From assembly GCA_037976565.1 (NCBI GenBank), contig CP137685.1, positions 20,138,449-20,202,448 on the forward strand: a stretch of DNA of 64,000 bases. Reading direction: 5' to 3'. A model generated the notes under the pieces. The model was not told the DNA's origin, did not search any database, and was given only the letters and a program-made list of their open reading frames with translations. This document shows positions 1 to 11,268 of this stretch, piece after piece. The translations under genes and the position numbers were made by a program. Each line of letters begins with the position of its first letter. The first letter of the stretch is position 1. The DNA is from Mesocentrotus franciscanus (Eukaryota > Echinodermata > Echinoidea > Camarodonta > Strongylocentrotidae).

Positions 1-810
1 GAAGGAAAATATATTATCTAAATATCATAATGGTGAGAGAAAACAGTGGCATGAACGGCCTGCCATAGTTAAATCCAACTTAAAGTCGATCTTAGTCTTT
101 GTGAAACACTCCCCTGGTTTATAAAAACAATATCTATGAGATTAGTATGGTTTAAGTACATTGGGGGTGTCCCTATATGACACTCCCCAGCCCCAGCTCA
201 CTTTCCGTAAGGGCAGAACGGTATGTCTCATCTATTTTGCCTAGATATTTAAGATTTGCGAATTCATAGTTCTGTGTCGCCTTTGAGAGGCCGCAAGATC
301 AACGGACTTTAAATGAAGATTTCATCATATATTTTCCTTTCATCTTCAGGAAGATATGAACTTAATTTCGTCAGCCCGATCCATTGAGATCACTGGAAAT
401 ATTGTCCATGTAATTGGTAATGGCCACACTATGCACATTATTATGAGTATGTAGATTCACTTACGGAATCGATATTAAGACTTTGGGATTTCATTTCATT
501 CTCTTTACATAATTATATTTTCGGCCTGGGGACTAGGTAGAAAAGAAAGGGTGATTGGGTTGTGGGAAGGTGTGAGACCCATTACCTTATTATAAGTTTA
601 GTCTCCACCAATACCGAGTTCTTGTCTGCTAAATGGAAACTTTTTTCTGCACTTTTATTCTGTTGAGGAGGAGCACTCTTTGTCGACAAGGTTGAAATAT
701 AAAAAGAAATGGAGGCGGGTAGGGGTGGCTTTCGGACTTTAATTGGTGCCAAGTTTATAGGCAACAATGTAAATACCGTCCCCCAAAAGATTCAAAGCAA
801 CGCCCTTATT
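1..810. other. No gene recognised
   Basis: Nothing coding is convincing here. The sequence is mixed composition without an obvious repeat, and no open frame carries a recognisable domain. It may be an intron of the lectin-type gene whose exon lies just to the right, because that exon ends at a plausible splice donor reading into this stretch on the minus strand. Confidence 0.4.
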
Positions 811-840
811 TTTACGTGGCGCCCATGATGTCACTATTAC

Positions 841-1128
841 CATGATCATGATGACTAGCGCCATAGAGCGGCTTCCCATCCAGGCAAAACCAGGACGGTT
901 GGTTTCTCTCCCTCTTGCACCCGAGCCAGAGAGTCCCCATTGGCGTGATGGATTGAGCTTTCACGAGACGGCTCAAGAAGTGGAGCTGCCGTCGGGAGCT
1001 GAGGGTGACCAGACCGCCGCCGTTGAGGATGCATTGGGTCTGGGCTTCTTGCCACGGAGATGTGCGCTCTTGCAGGAGATAGCAGAAGCCTTCCCAGTGA
1101 TTCCATGATTCAGGGCACGCGGATGGGT
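841..1128 (-). CDS. C-type lectin-like domain exon (partial gene)
   Basis: On the minus strand this exon translates to an N-terminal half of a C-type lectin-like domain: CPESWNHWEGFCYLLQ, then a W-x-x-A-x-x-x-C stretch (WQEAQTQC), then GGGLVTLSS and LWLGCKRE. These match the family pattern of two N-terminal cysteines, the WxxA helix and the G-x-L-V-x-I/L segment. The acceptor is TTGTAG at 1129-1134, following a long CT-rich tract, and a candidate donor (ATG|GTAATA) lies at 839-840. The exon is 288 nt and both boundaries fall in phase 1, the usual arrangement for shuffled extracellular domains. The C-terminal half with the EPN/WND calcium-site region is not seen, so sugar binding cannot be judged. 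The rest of the gene lies outside the window or in unrecognised exons. Known for the family: secreted or membrane carbohydrate or protein binding. Confidence 0.75.
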
Positions 1129-1137
1129 CTACAACAG

Positions 1138-1420
1138 AGCAAGAGAGAGCGAGAGAGAGAGAGGAAGAGAGAGAGAGAGAGTGAGAGAGAGAGAGAGAGA
1201 GAGGAAGAGGAAAAGAGAGAGAGAGAAGGAGAGAGAGAGAGAGAGAGAGGAGAGAGGGTGATCGAGCGAGGGAGAGAAACAGAGAGAGAATGAGAGAGAG
1301 AGGAAAGGAGAAAGAGACAGAGGGGATTGGAAGGAGAGAGAGAGAGAGAGAGGGGAGGAGAAAGGGGAGAGACAGAGAGAGAGACACAGAGAGACGGGCA
1401 GACAGAGAGAGAATGCATTC
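1138..1420. repeat. GA/CT microsatellite tract
   Basis: Purine-rich (GA)n with interruptions. On the minus strand it supplies the polypyrimidine tract just before the lectin-domain exon. The long serine/leucine and arginine/glutamate open frames that run through it are repeat artefacts. Confidence 0.95.
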
Positions 1421-1446
1421 TCTCATTTAATTCTATCAAAACACAA

Positions 1447-1448
1447 CA

Positions 1449-1504
<56 letters not shown>

Positions 1505-1690
1505 GACTGTCAAGATCATTAGTTGTTGCACTGATGATCGAATTCTGACAACATGGACAAATGGAGATGATGACGATTACGATGATAATGATGATGATGT
1601 TGACGATGATCATGATGATCATGATGATGATAATCATGCTAATGCTAATGAAGATGATGGTGATGACGATGATGATGAGGACGATCCTGC
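1447..1690. repeat. GAT trinucleotide repeat
   Basis: A pure (ATG)n/(GAT)n run at about 1449-1502 decays into an imperfect GAT-rich stretch to about 1690. Poly-Met, poly-Asp and poly-His readings are artefacts of the repeat. Confidence 0.95.
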
Positions 1691-1699
1691 CATAAACAT

Positions 1700-2470
1700 T
1701 GTGTGTTTATTGCTGTGTTATATAACAGAATATTTCTACTGATCACAAGTGTGTGTCGCTATGATGAAGATAAAGATAAAAACAAAAGCAACTTCATTTC
1801 TTAATTCCAATTGTTAGAATTATAGAGTTGTCATCTTTTTGTACGAAATAGACGTTAGGATATGTAGGAATCAATTTGCACTCTGACTAAGAAGAAAATC
1901 AATAATTATGACCGACTTTCCAATCAGATTTGCTCTTAAAACACATTCTGGTCACTGACGTAAGTTTTGGTGTTTACCCCCTATCCACACGTCCCCCACC
2001 TCGCCATCGAGCGAAATTCTAGATATGCAATAATATAAGAATAAGATCATGTACTTTACCATTGGCGTAAGCAGATGAAAATGACAGGAATGAAGAAAGT
2101 AGAAACGGTAAAGCAGCGATTACTGAAAAACGCAACATGATTTTCTCGATCAGGATGATTCCTTATCTGGAAAGAAGACTCTCGGAGCAACAACAATATA
2201 TGACTATCATAAACCTTTGTGTTCATTAATGATCACTCTAACGAATACCGACTTGTCTGCCTCTAGATCTAGAAACAATCAGGCTTGGGATAACAATGAG
2301 CGACATAGAGGATTTGATGGCGCTCTTCATTATTTTGTTCGTGCGATCTCTAGTTGCTCTCCTTGTAAAAGAAATATTGTATTACAATCTTATTGGGGAA
2401 GGTGATATTATTCCAATTCTACCACGTCCCATTCAGCCACTGCTTTGAGTTCTGTGTAGGCCCATGTTTC
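1700..2470. other. No gene recognised
   Basis: Mixed-composition DNA. I see no domain, splice-consistent coding block or clear repeat. Confidence 0.4.
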
Positions 2471-2479
2471 TCATTGATT

Positions 2480-2735
2480 CAGTTTCTGTCTTTATTCCTC
2501 CATCCACTCTTTCTTTTTCTCTTTCTCTCCCCTTCCTTCTCTCCCTTCCCTCTCCGCCTCTTTCTATTTATCTTCCCCCTCTCTCTCTCTCTCTCTCTGC
2601 CCGCCCATCTCTTTCTCTCTCTCTCTCTCTCTCTCCCCCTCCTTCTCTCCCTCCCTCTCCGCCTCTTTCTATTTATCTTCCCTCTCTCTCTCTCTCCAAA
2701 ATCTCTCTCTCTCTCTCTTTCTCACTTACACTCTC
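2480..2735. repeat. CT-rich microsatellite with internal duplication
   Basis: A pyrimidine tract rich in CTCT. A unit containing CTCCGCCTCTTTCTATTTAT occurs twice (near 2549 and 2656), so part of the tract is a short tandem duplication. Low-complexity open frames here are not genes. Confidence 0.9.
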
Positions 2736-3186
2736 ACGTCTCACGGACACTCACCGACCCCACCGCTCACACCCGCTTATACATTTGTTTTCAATAGTTT
2801 TTTGTATTGATTCCAAACAATACAAATCAATCTTAGAAATAAAATACAATTGTTTTTTCTTAACATGATTTCAAAACATTTTCATAACATAGATTGTACG
2901 ATTGATGAAAAAGAAATGAAATCAATTGTAACATAAAACAAATGACCCCATCCAACCAAACACACTACTAAACCCCCTCCCTCCCCACCATGCAACACAC
3001 ACACCATCCGACCATACTTCCACACATATACGCACACTATTCCTAGCCCCCTCAGAATTCCCCCAAATTGGAGCGACAGAAAAACAGAAACAATCTATTT
3101 ACCAAGAAAAAAAAAATGAACAAAAAAATCATTTAAATGAGGCTACAATAGCCACAATAGCCCAGTGTTAAAAGTTCATGAAAACT

Positions 3187-3900
3187 TCACTTGTTCCCAC
3201 TTCTGTAAATGTAAGGCCAATTTGCCTGCCCTCCCTGCAATATTCTTTTCTTCTTCCCTAAATTCCAACAGTTCTTTTGAAACTCCCCCAAAGACAATAT
3301 TACGGACTTACCCCTGCATCTATATATCCAATATTTCATTGCAAAAATAATTGTATTAAATATCTTTATTCGTGGGGAATTACCGGACAACCCTAAATGA
3401 ATATCTATCCAGTCGATAGACCTTAATTCCCTTAGCTCAAACTTAGCTATTACATTCTGCCATAACCTTTGAACCTGTGCACACTCCCAGAACAAGTGTA
3501 AATATGTTTCAATCTTTTGCTTACAAAGTGAGCACAAGTTATCTACAACAAAGCCGAATCTGAATAAGTGTTCTCTAGTATATATTGCTCCATGAAGCAG
3601 TTTATACTGAATTTCTCTTAGTCTGTTAACAAGAGTACATTTCCTGGGCCTACTAAATATCTCCCTACATACCTCATTTGAAAAATCTGAAAATTTCCGT
3701 CCATCATGAATCTTCAAAACAAATAAATGTTGTAACTTCTCTATAAAATATTCATAAACCTTCCTCGATAATACATCTCTGAGGAGCTTCACAGTACTGT
3801 TAAACTGCATTAAAATATCATACTCTTTTACATCCACTAAACTCCAGTTATCCTTTTTCCGCTTCTCAAAATAGCTTCCCAATATTCCATACATCAACAA
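3187..3900 (-). pseudogene. LINE C-terminal zf-RVT-like segment (left copy)
   Basis: An open stretch of 237 codons covers the region downstream of the RT. It includes the CxxC...H...C pattern in LCSLCKQKIETYLHLFWEC and the motif RLREIQYKLLHG, which recur almost unchanged in the right LINE copy. It is separated from the RT by frameshifts near 3900-4270. It is part of the dead LINE, not a host gene. Confidence 0.85.
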
Positions 3901-4270
3901 TTTTGTTTCCTTTTAGCCCCAAATGTTGAAAATGAGATATTGACCGCATACCATTTTCAGCAAAAATATCTTGAATTGAAATTATATTGCGTGTAAACAA
4001 CTCCTCATCAAAAATCATTTTCTTTCCAATAAGAAATCTTTATTGTTAAAAATAATTGGATTATTCTTTTCTTCAAAATTCCTACAACCTTCTAACTCTT
4101 CCCATGCTTTGATCATTTCTAAATAGAACTTAGGTACTTTGAGACTTAATAACCTGGAATCATAGTTACACAAAAAAAAAAAAATCTACCCCCTACCATC
4201 TTGAAGCAGAAATCAAAGTATAGCTTCCATCTCATAGATTTTTCTCCGTACAATAGTCTTTTCACCCACA

Positions 4271-5850
4271 TTACCCGTTGGGTTTTACAAACGAGTCAAA
4301 ATTAGTCATTCGTAACCCTCCTTCATTATAACCTTGATACAATATTAATCTCTTAATTCGATCTTTCCCATTCCATATAAATTCAAAACATATTTTCTGT
4401 ATTTCCGATATGACCCACTTTGGAACCACTAGTGAAGCAAAAACGTAATTTAATTTACATAATGCATATGTTTTTAATAAATGAATTTTTCCAAACACCG
4501 TAAGGTCCCTCTGTTTCCACCATCCGAGAAGTCTTTTAATCTTGCTTAAAATCTCTTTATAATTCAATTCCTCTCTTATTCTGACGTCTAACGCAAAATA
4601 CACTCCCAAAATCTTAATTTCTTTAACCACATTCCCGAAGGGAAGTTTTCTGATTTGTCTTTGTTTTTCCCAATTTCATAATAGTTTTTTCCGCATTAAC
4701 CCGTAAACCACTTATTTTCTGAAATAACGTATAAATCTTCTTTACTCTTTCTACAGATTCTTTATTCCTAACAAATATTGTCATGTCATCTGCATATAAA
4801 ACTTGTTTGACTTCAATTCCTCCAATATTAACGCCTTTAATAACCTCATCATTCCTCACTACTGTTACCAATATTTCAATAGCGAGAATAAATAAATAGG
4901 GCGAGAGTGGATCTCCTTGCCTTACCCCTCGCTTAATATCAAAATAACCAGTAGCAAACCCACAATTCATAACACAGCTACTGATATTACTGTAAATAGT
5001 TTTTACCCACGAACAAAATGAGGGACCGAACCCAAACTTTTCTAAGACTCTAAAGAGGAAAGTATGAGATACTGAATCGAATGCTTTTTCAAAATCAACC
5101 GCAATCAAATAACTACAGGCTTTATCATCTGACTCCTCATTCAAAATATAGAACATATCATCAATTAAACGTACCGCTTCTCCAATATTACGATTATTCA
5201 TATAGCCCACCTGGTCTACGTGTATGACTTCCTCAAGTACTCCCTTAATTCTTGTAGCTAACACCTTTGACAACATTTTGTAATCAACATTTAATAATGT
5301 AATCGGCCTATAATTTGTTATGTATCGAGGGTCTTTCCCTTCCGTCTCGATCAAAGTAATAACCCCTTGTTTTTGTGATATGGATAAACTCCCCATGACA
5401 TAACCTTCATTTAAAGCATCTACCAAAATATTTCCGATACTTAACCAAAACGTAATATAAAATTCAAGGCCATCATTGCCAGGAGACTTGTTTAATTTCA
5501 TAGCCTTCAATACCTTTAAGCACTCATCTTTTGTTATTTTACCTTCACACAGCTTTCCTTTCATTTTAACTTAATTTTTTAATATCTTTGAAAAACAAAT
5601 TTGTCGTGTCCTCATTAAAAACACTTAACTTTTCCACATATAAATTTGTATAAAACTTCCTAATCATCGCCAAAATTATGTTCCTATCATATTCAACACA
5701 TTCATTTTCATCATACAATTCCCTTACCACGGTTTTCTTCTTATTTGACTTTAGCAGTTGCTCGAAATACTCCTTGTTTTTTCCCCTTCCTCGTACCACG
5801 CAGCTCGTGACCTTATCTTTATTCCTTCTATAGACTCCTCATGCAATTTC
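4271..5850 (-). pseudogene. LINE reverse transcriptase, broken (left copy)
   Basis: Three to four open segments in shifted frames make up the RT: linker (5566-5799), fingers and palm with the FxKAFDSV and YADD motifs (4623-5564), and thumb (4271-4630). The two palm aspartates of YADD are present, but the frame breaks near 4625 and 5565 prevent a full-length protein. Compared with the right copy, a few bases are missing around 4650-4670 and 5465. Confidence 0.88.
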
Positions 5851-5851
5851 T

Positions 5852-6497
5852 TTAATGTTTTTTATTTTCCTCCGTTTCATCCAACTTCAATGGAAACCTA
5901 ACTAATTCACTTTCCAGCTTTTTTACTTCATTTTCTAGCCTTTGAATATTCTCTTTCTTTTCTTTTGCCTTTCCCTTCGAAAATTTAATTGCGTATGCCC
6001 TCATTTTCATTTTCAAATAATCCCAAAATAACAATTTCTTGTCAAATATATTTTCCCAATCTCTTTTAATCAAATTGATTTCATTTACCATACCTTCCAA
6101 AAACTTTTTTTTATCTGAACAAAGACTATTATTAAATTTCCAATATGACCTTCCATGCATATAATTTGTCTTTACAAACTTAACTCCCAGAATGATTCCG
6201 GCATGATCAGGAGTGATAGACGGCATTATTTCTCAAGTAGATACAGCTTGTTCCAATTGATTTGAAATAAACCAATAGTCTAACCGACTTTGAACCAGTG
6301 GCGTCTTTTGCCTAAACGTGTACTGTTTTAATTCCGGATTATTTTTCCTCCATACGTCATACAAGTCTAATTTTCTCAAAAACATCTCTAAATCCTTTAC
6401 AAAGGTTGATCTAACTACTCTCGTAGCTCCCATGTAATCCATTTTTTCATCAAAAATAACATTAAAGTCTCCTCCTAGAATGATCGAATAATTCAAG
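5852..6497 (-). pseudogene. LINE endonuclease C-terminal part, first tandem unit
   Basis: This encodes the second half of an APE-type endonuclease (GGDFNVIFDEK, SRLDYWFISNQ, ITPDHAGIILG) and a lysine-rich linker. An in-frame stop near 6232 (where the other unit has CEIM) breaks it. Bases 5937-6497 are repeated nearly identically at 8816-9376. Confidence 0.85.
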
Positions 6498-6935
6498 GAG
6501 TAGTATGGGTGTCGATCACGGGGGGGGGGGATATATCCCCCAATATTTCAGGTGGGGGATGGCCTGTACAATCATCCCCCAATAATTCACCATCAAAAAA
6601 AAAAAAAAACGAAGAAAAAAATTAATGATGAAAGCCCGATGAGAGTAGTTAATGGTTATTACTCGCAAGATGACCATCAATATACACATTTTGCTATCTC
6701 ATTTTCATAATACATATATATATAAATAGAAAACGAAGTAAATGAGACAACCGTATATGAGACAAGAATAAATTGAATTCTCGCTCATACGGCTTCATCA
6801 GGATTGATGAATTTATTCAATTTATTCAATCAACAGCATCATAGAAATGCAACGCGCCAAATGCAAAGCCACAGCGTTAAAAAGCAACGAGCTAAATGTT
6901 AAGAGAGATATAATGAGAGAGAGAGAGGATAATAA

Positions 6936-7399
6936 CCCAGGTAGCAAGCCCATGTGGAACCCACATGGGTCCCATATTCTCTGAAACATGGGCCCTAAGG
7001 CATCTGCACCCAAGAAGCATATGCGAGTCTGGGACCCATATGGGTAAACCCATATAAGACAGATGGGACCCAGATGGGACCCATACCAAACTGGGCCCAA
7101 ATGGGTATGCCCAGCTTAATCCCATCTGGTACCCATATTGGTTAACCCAGATATACATGTATCCCATGTGGGTTAACCCAGATATTCCCCATGTGTTACC
7201 CATATGGGCATATTCATATTCTACCCATATGTGTACGCCCAGCTCATTCCCATCTGGGACCCATAAGGGCTGGCCCAGATAGATCCCATATGGGTTACTA
7301 AATATTGGCCCCATATGGGATACATATATATGGGTTCCATTTAATAGCCTAGATGGCACAAGTGACCCAGATCATCCCCATATGGGCTTGCTACCTGGG
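6936..7399. mobile_element. TIR element made of ATGGG/CCCAT repeats
   Basis: The element starts CCCAGGTAGCAAGCCCAT and ends with its near reverse complement ATGGGCTTGCTACCTGGG. Between them are about 25 imperfect blocks of CCCATNTGGG and GGGACCCA. The whole piece is therefore a short non-autonomous element filled with small palindromes. The Trp/Gly/Pro-rich open frames on the minus strand are by-products of the repeat. No target duplication is clear. Confidence 0.7.
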
Positions 7400-8640
7400 A
7401 AAAAGGGAAAGGGAAGAAACGGGCAGAAGAAAAAAGGAAGGGGAAGAGAAAAGGAAGAAAGACAAGAGAAAGAGAGACATATATATTCCAGCATTTCCTT
7501 CAGGGAACTGATGTGAATGGGCGATGAAAACAGAGGTTGACTTTAAAGTAACCTACAATGAAATATTGCTCATGTTTATTTCTTACAATGTCAAAATTAC
7601 TTTACGGGATCCCCTCCTAAAAAGCTTAGGCATGGGTGATGGTAGGTATGAGGTTAATGCATGATCAGGAATTAGTTGAGTGGATGGAAAAGAAGTGAGA
7701 AATAAGCTGAAAGAAACATGGAAAATTGCCATGGAATGATGGAAGGCAATGTGAGACAGGCCCAACATGTTCTAAAACAAGTAATACAACAGAATACTCC
7801 AGTTCGATATTTTGGAGAAAGATTATTATGTCACAACTTATTTTTGTTTTATTGAAAAGCTGATGTAGGCCTATGTATTGTATTCAAACGTAACAGGCAT
7901 AAGATAGATGAAGTGTTTTTGAAGGTTAGAATGTTATTAAGTTTGAAGTTTTGTTTATAACACCCTTCCAATAATAATGCACCTTCTAAGACTGGTTATA
8001 GTTTTGGAAAAAAATAGTGCTCTGGTCAGGGCCTTAGGGAATATTATGCTTATATTTTAGAGCGTATCTGGTATGATAAGTATATCTGGGTGAAGAAGGA
8101 GATAATGGAAGTTTGTTGTTTGGTAGTTGGAACGTAAGTTTTATATTATGTTTTTAAGAAACAGACAGTTTGTATGAGATCAGGAGTGGAAATTTTCTGT
8201 CATTTTGAGAACCAAATTTTGCATCAGTGATATTCTGTTTCATTGAATTGAGTTTCCCCCAGAGAGGATTCAGTTGGTTTAATTAAAGAAGGAAGAGAGT
8301 CAAATGAAGAACCAAAAGCAATATGTTTTTCATTTACTTTTGAGATCTACTTACACAGAATATTGGAATGGGTTTTCACGATGAATGTTGTTTGGAGACA
8401 TCAATATTCATAAAATGTATGTTTCTATCACCAGGAAATAAAGAATTTTATGTCTACATGAACCTTTCCTGGTTGCTTATTAATGCATTTGCCCACTGGT
8501 AACATAATACTTTCACAAGTTGATATCCCTCACCATTGGATTTTTTTGGTAATGTCTAAATTTCGTTTAAAAATAGTCAAGACTAACATTTAGCATGTTA
8601 TTAATTTTATTACCACTCTTATATTCTCTGAAATGTTATC
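7400..8640. other. No gene recognised (inside the LINE insertion)
   Basis: AT-rich, with an A/G-rich start (7400-7480). I see no transposase, no domain and no tandem repeat. It is presumably the interior of the insertion that splits the LINE. Confidence 0.4.
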
Positions 8641-8815
8641 TTTATTGAGGGTGACTTGAAAAAGTAATAACTTGGAAGGGAGGGTGCAACCTGCCACACG
8701 CTTCTACCTCTTGGTTGCTTTGATCCATTGCCGAAAATATTTTGGCACCTATCATCCCCCAACCACGGATACAAATCGACACCCCTGAGGAGTACAAAGT
8801 TGAAATACAAGAGTC

Positions 8816-9784
8816 TAGCCTTTGAATATTCTCTTTCTTTTCTTTTGCCTTTCCTTTCGAAAATTTAATTGCGTATGCCCTCATTTTCATTTTCAAATAA
8901 TCCCAAAATAACAATTTCTTGTCAAATATATTTTCCCAATCTCTTTTAATCAAATTGATTTCATTTACCATACCTTCCAAATTTTTTTTTTTATCTGAAC
9001 AAAGACTATTATTAAATTTCCAATATGACCTTCCATGCATATAATTTGTCTTTACAAACTTAACTCCCAGAATGATTCCGGCATGATCAGGAGTGATAGA
9101 CGGCATTATTTCGCAAGTAGATACAGCTTGTTCCAATTGATTTGAAATAAACCAATAGTCTAACCGACTTTGAACCAGTGGCGTCTTTTGCCTAAACGTG
9201 TACTGTTTTAATTCCGGATTATTTTTCCTCCATACGTCATACAAGTCTAATTTTCTCAAAAACATCTCTAAATCCTTTACAAAGGTTGATCTAACTACTC
9301 GTAGCTCCCATGTAATCCATTTTTTCATCAAAAATAACATTAAAGTCTCCTCCTAGAATGATCGAATAATTCAAGGAGTACAAAGTTGAAATACAAGAGT
9401 CTATTTTTTCCAAGATATTTTTTTTTGCTGAATATTTCCCCTTGTTGGGAAGTATACATTCACTATTAAAAGCCTCATATCCCAAATTAAACCTTTTAAT
9501 AAAATAAAACGACCATCCACATCTTTGACTATCTCCTCCACTTTGACAGCTACATTTTTCGCAAATAGAAGAAGAACTCCTCTACTGTGATTTGACCCAT
9601 GACAAAAGTACATTGGTCCTTCCCAATCCTTTCTCCACGCCAATTCAATATCTGGTGTACTGTACGTTTCTTGCAACATTACTACAACCCCTTTCTTACT
9701 TTTAATCCATTTAAAAATCGCTAATCGTTTAGTCCTATCCCTTAAACCTCTAATATTTACCGAAATAAAATTCACACTATCCAT
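8816..9784 (-). pseudogene. LINE endonuclease, second tandem unit plus N-terminus
   Basis: From 9784 downward it reads MDSVNFISVNIRGLRDRT, LQETYSTPDIELAW and GVLLLFAKN, the N-terminal half of an APE-like endonuclease. It then continues through a frameshift near 9410 into GGDFNVIFDEK and SRLDYWF. The segment 8816-9376 is the duplicate of 5937-6497. The 24-base marker containing ACAAAGTTGAAATACAAGAG lies at both 8792-8815 and 9380-9403, which defines the duplication joint. Confidence 0.85.
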
Positions 9785-10451
9785 TGATTTTCTTTTCTAT
9801 CTATACACATACTTAAACTAAAATAGCAGTATTTGTCATCAATTGTAAAGTTTCCATGAAATTATGAACATCTATTAGCCTCAAATGAAAAACAAACAGC
9901 TTCAATTCATGCGCCCCAAGTTGTAACTCGTGAGTATAGGCAGGAACAGACCCCCCTCACGCACAACCATACCACAACACATTTTTTTTTTCTCAATAGT
10001 TTTTTTTATTGATTCCAAACAATACAAATCAATCTTAGAAATAAAATACAATTGTTTTTTCTTAACATGATTTCAAAACATTTTCATAACATAGGTTGTA
10101 CGATTGATGAAAACAAATATGAAATCAATTGTAACATAAAACAAATGACCCCATCCAACCAAACACACTACTAAACCCCCTCCCTCCCCACCATGCAACA
10201 CACACACACCATCCGACCATACTTCCACACATATACGCACACTGTTCCTAGCCCCCTCAGAATACCCCAAATTGGAGCGACAGAAAAACAGAAACAATCT
10301 ATTTACAAAAAAATAACAAAAATCATTTAAACGAGGCTACAATAGCCACAATAGCCCAGTGTTAAAAGTTCATGAAAACTTCACTTGTTCCCACTTCTGT
10401 AAATGTAAGGCCAATTTGCCTGCCCTCCCTGCAATATTCTTTTCTTCTTCC

Positions 10452-11225
10452 CTAAATTCCAACAGTTCTTTTGAAACTCCCCAAAGACAATATTACGGAC
10501 TTACCCCTGCATCTATATATCCAATATTTCATTGCAAAAATAATTGTATTAAATATCTTTATTCGTGGGGAATTACCGGACAACCCTAAATGAATATCTA
10601 TCCAGTCGATAGACCTTAATTCCCTTAGCTCAAACTTAGCTATTACATTCTGCCATAACCTTTGAACCTGTGCACACTCCCAGAACAAGTGTAAATATGT
10701 TTCAATCTTATACTTACAAAGTGAGCACAAGTTATCTACAACAAAGCCGAATCTGGATAAGTGTTTTCTAGTATATATTGCTCCATGAAGCAGTTTATAC
10801 TGAATTTCTCTTAGTCTGTTAACAAGAGTACATTTCCTGGGCCTACTAAATATCTCCCTACATACCTCATTTGAAAAATCTGAAAATTTCCGTCCATCAT
10901 GAATCTTCAAAACAAATAAATGTTGTAACTTCTCTATAAAATATTCATAAACCTTCCTCGATAATACATCTCTGAGGAGCTTCACAGTACTGTTAAACTG
11001 CATTAAAATATCATACTCTTTTACATCCACTAAACTCCAGTTATCCTTTTTTCCGCTTCTCAATATAGCTTCCCCAATATTCCATACATCAACAATTTTG
11101 TTTCCTGTTAGCCCCAAATGTTGAAAATGAGATATTGCCCGCATACCATTTTCAGCAAAAATATCTTGAATTGAAATTATATTGCGTGTAAACAACTCCT
11201 CATCAAAAATCATTTTCTTTTCCAA
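10452..11225 (-). pseudogene. LINE C-terminal segment (right copy)
   Basis: This open stretch of 257 codons downstream of the RT carries the Cys/His motif LCSLCKYKIETYLHLFWEC. It is longer than the matching segment in the left copy because it keeps the frame through the region with EELFTRNIISIQDIF. Confidence 0.85.
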
Positions 11226-11268
11226 TAAGAAATCTTTATTGTTAAAAATAATTGGATTATTCTTTTTT

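Larger units (their letters stand above)
6498..8788. mobile_element. Insertion inside the LINE, about 2.3 kb
   Basis: The LINE sequence is interrupted here. The insert begins with GGGTGTCGAT near 6508 and ends with ATCGACACCCC near 8786, an inverted pair. The host sequence AGGAGTA is found on both sides (just before 6500 and near 8788-8794), consistent with a 7-8 bp target duplication of the kind hAT-type DNA transposons make. No transposase was recognised; the right part (7400-8640) is plain AT-rich sequence. Both ends carry G-rich/C-rich stretches. The superfamily is uncertain. Confidence 0.55.
2791..9985 (-). mobile_element. L1/Tx1-like LINE, left copy, degenerate and interrupted
   Basis: The minus strand reads, 5' to 3', endonuclease, reverse transcriptase, then a C-terminal zinc-finger region. 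The endonuclease starts near 9784 (VNFISVNIRGLRDR, LQETYS, LGGDFNV, SRLDYWF, PDHAGI). The RT has YRPITLLN, VDFEKAFDSVSH, RQGDPLSPYLF and the catalytic YADD. The 3' region has a cysteine-rich zf-RVT-like stretch (LCSLCKQKIETYLHLFWECA). Several frameshifts and stops break it, so it is not autonomous. A unit of about 585 bp in the endonuclease/linker part is tandemly duplicated (5937-6497 and 8816-9376), and one unit is split by a roughly 2.3-kb insertion (6498-8788). The 3' boundary is set by the shared end TCAATAG with the second copy. About 200 bp upstream of the endonuclease may be 5' UTR; no ORF1 was seen. Confidence 0.9.

Noticed and set aside
1060..1742. Arg/Glu-, Ser/Leu-, Met- and Asp-rich open frames
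   Set aside because: Low-complexity readings of the GA and GAT repeats; no domain apart from the lectin exon on the minus strand.
2393..2868. Ser/Leu/Pro-rich open frames
   Set aside because: Readings of a CT-rich tract in two overlapping frames.
10359..10589. Plus-strand open frame also found at 3165-3350
   Set aside because: It is the antisense of the LINE 3' part, duplicated only because the LINE is.
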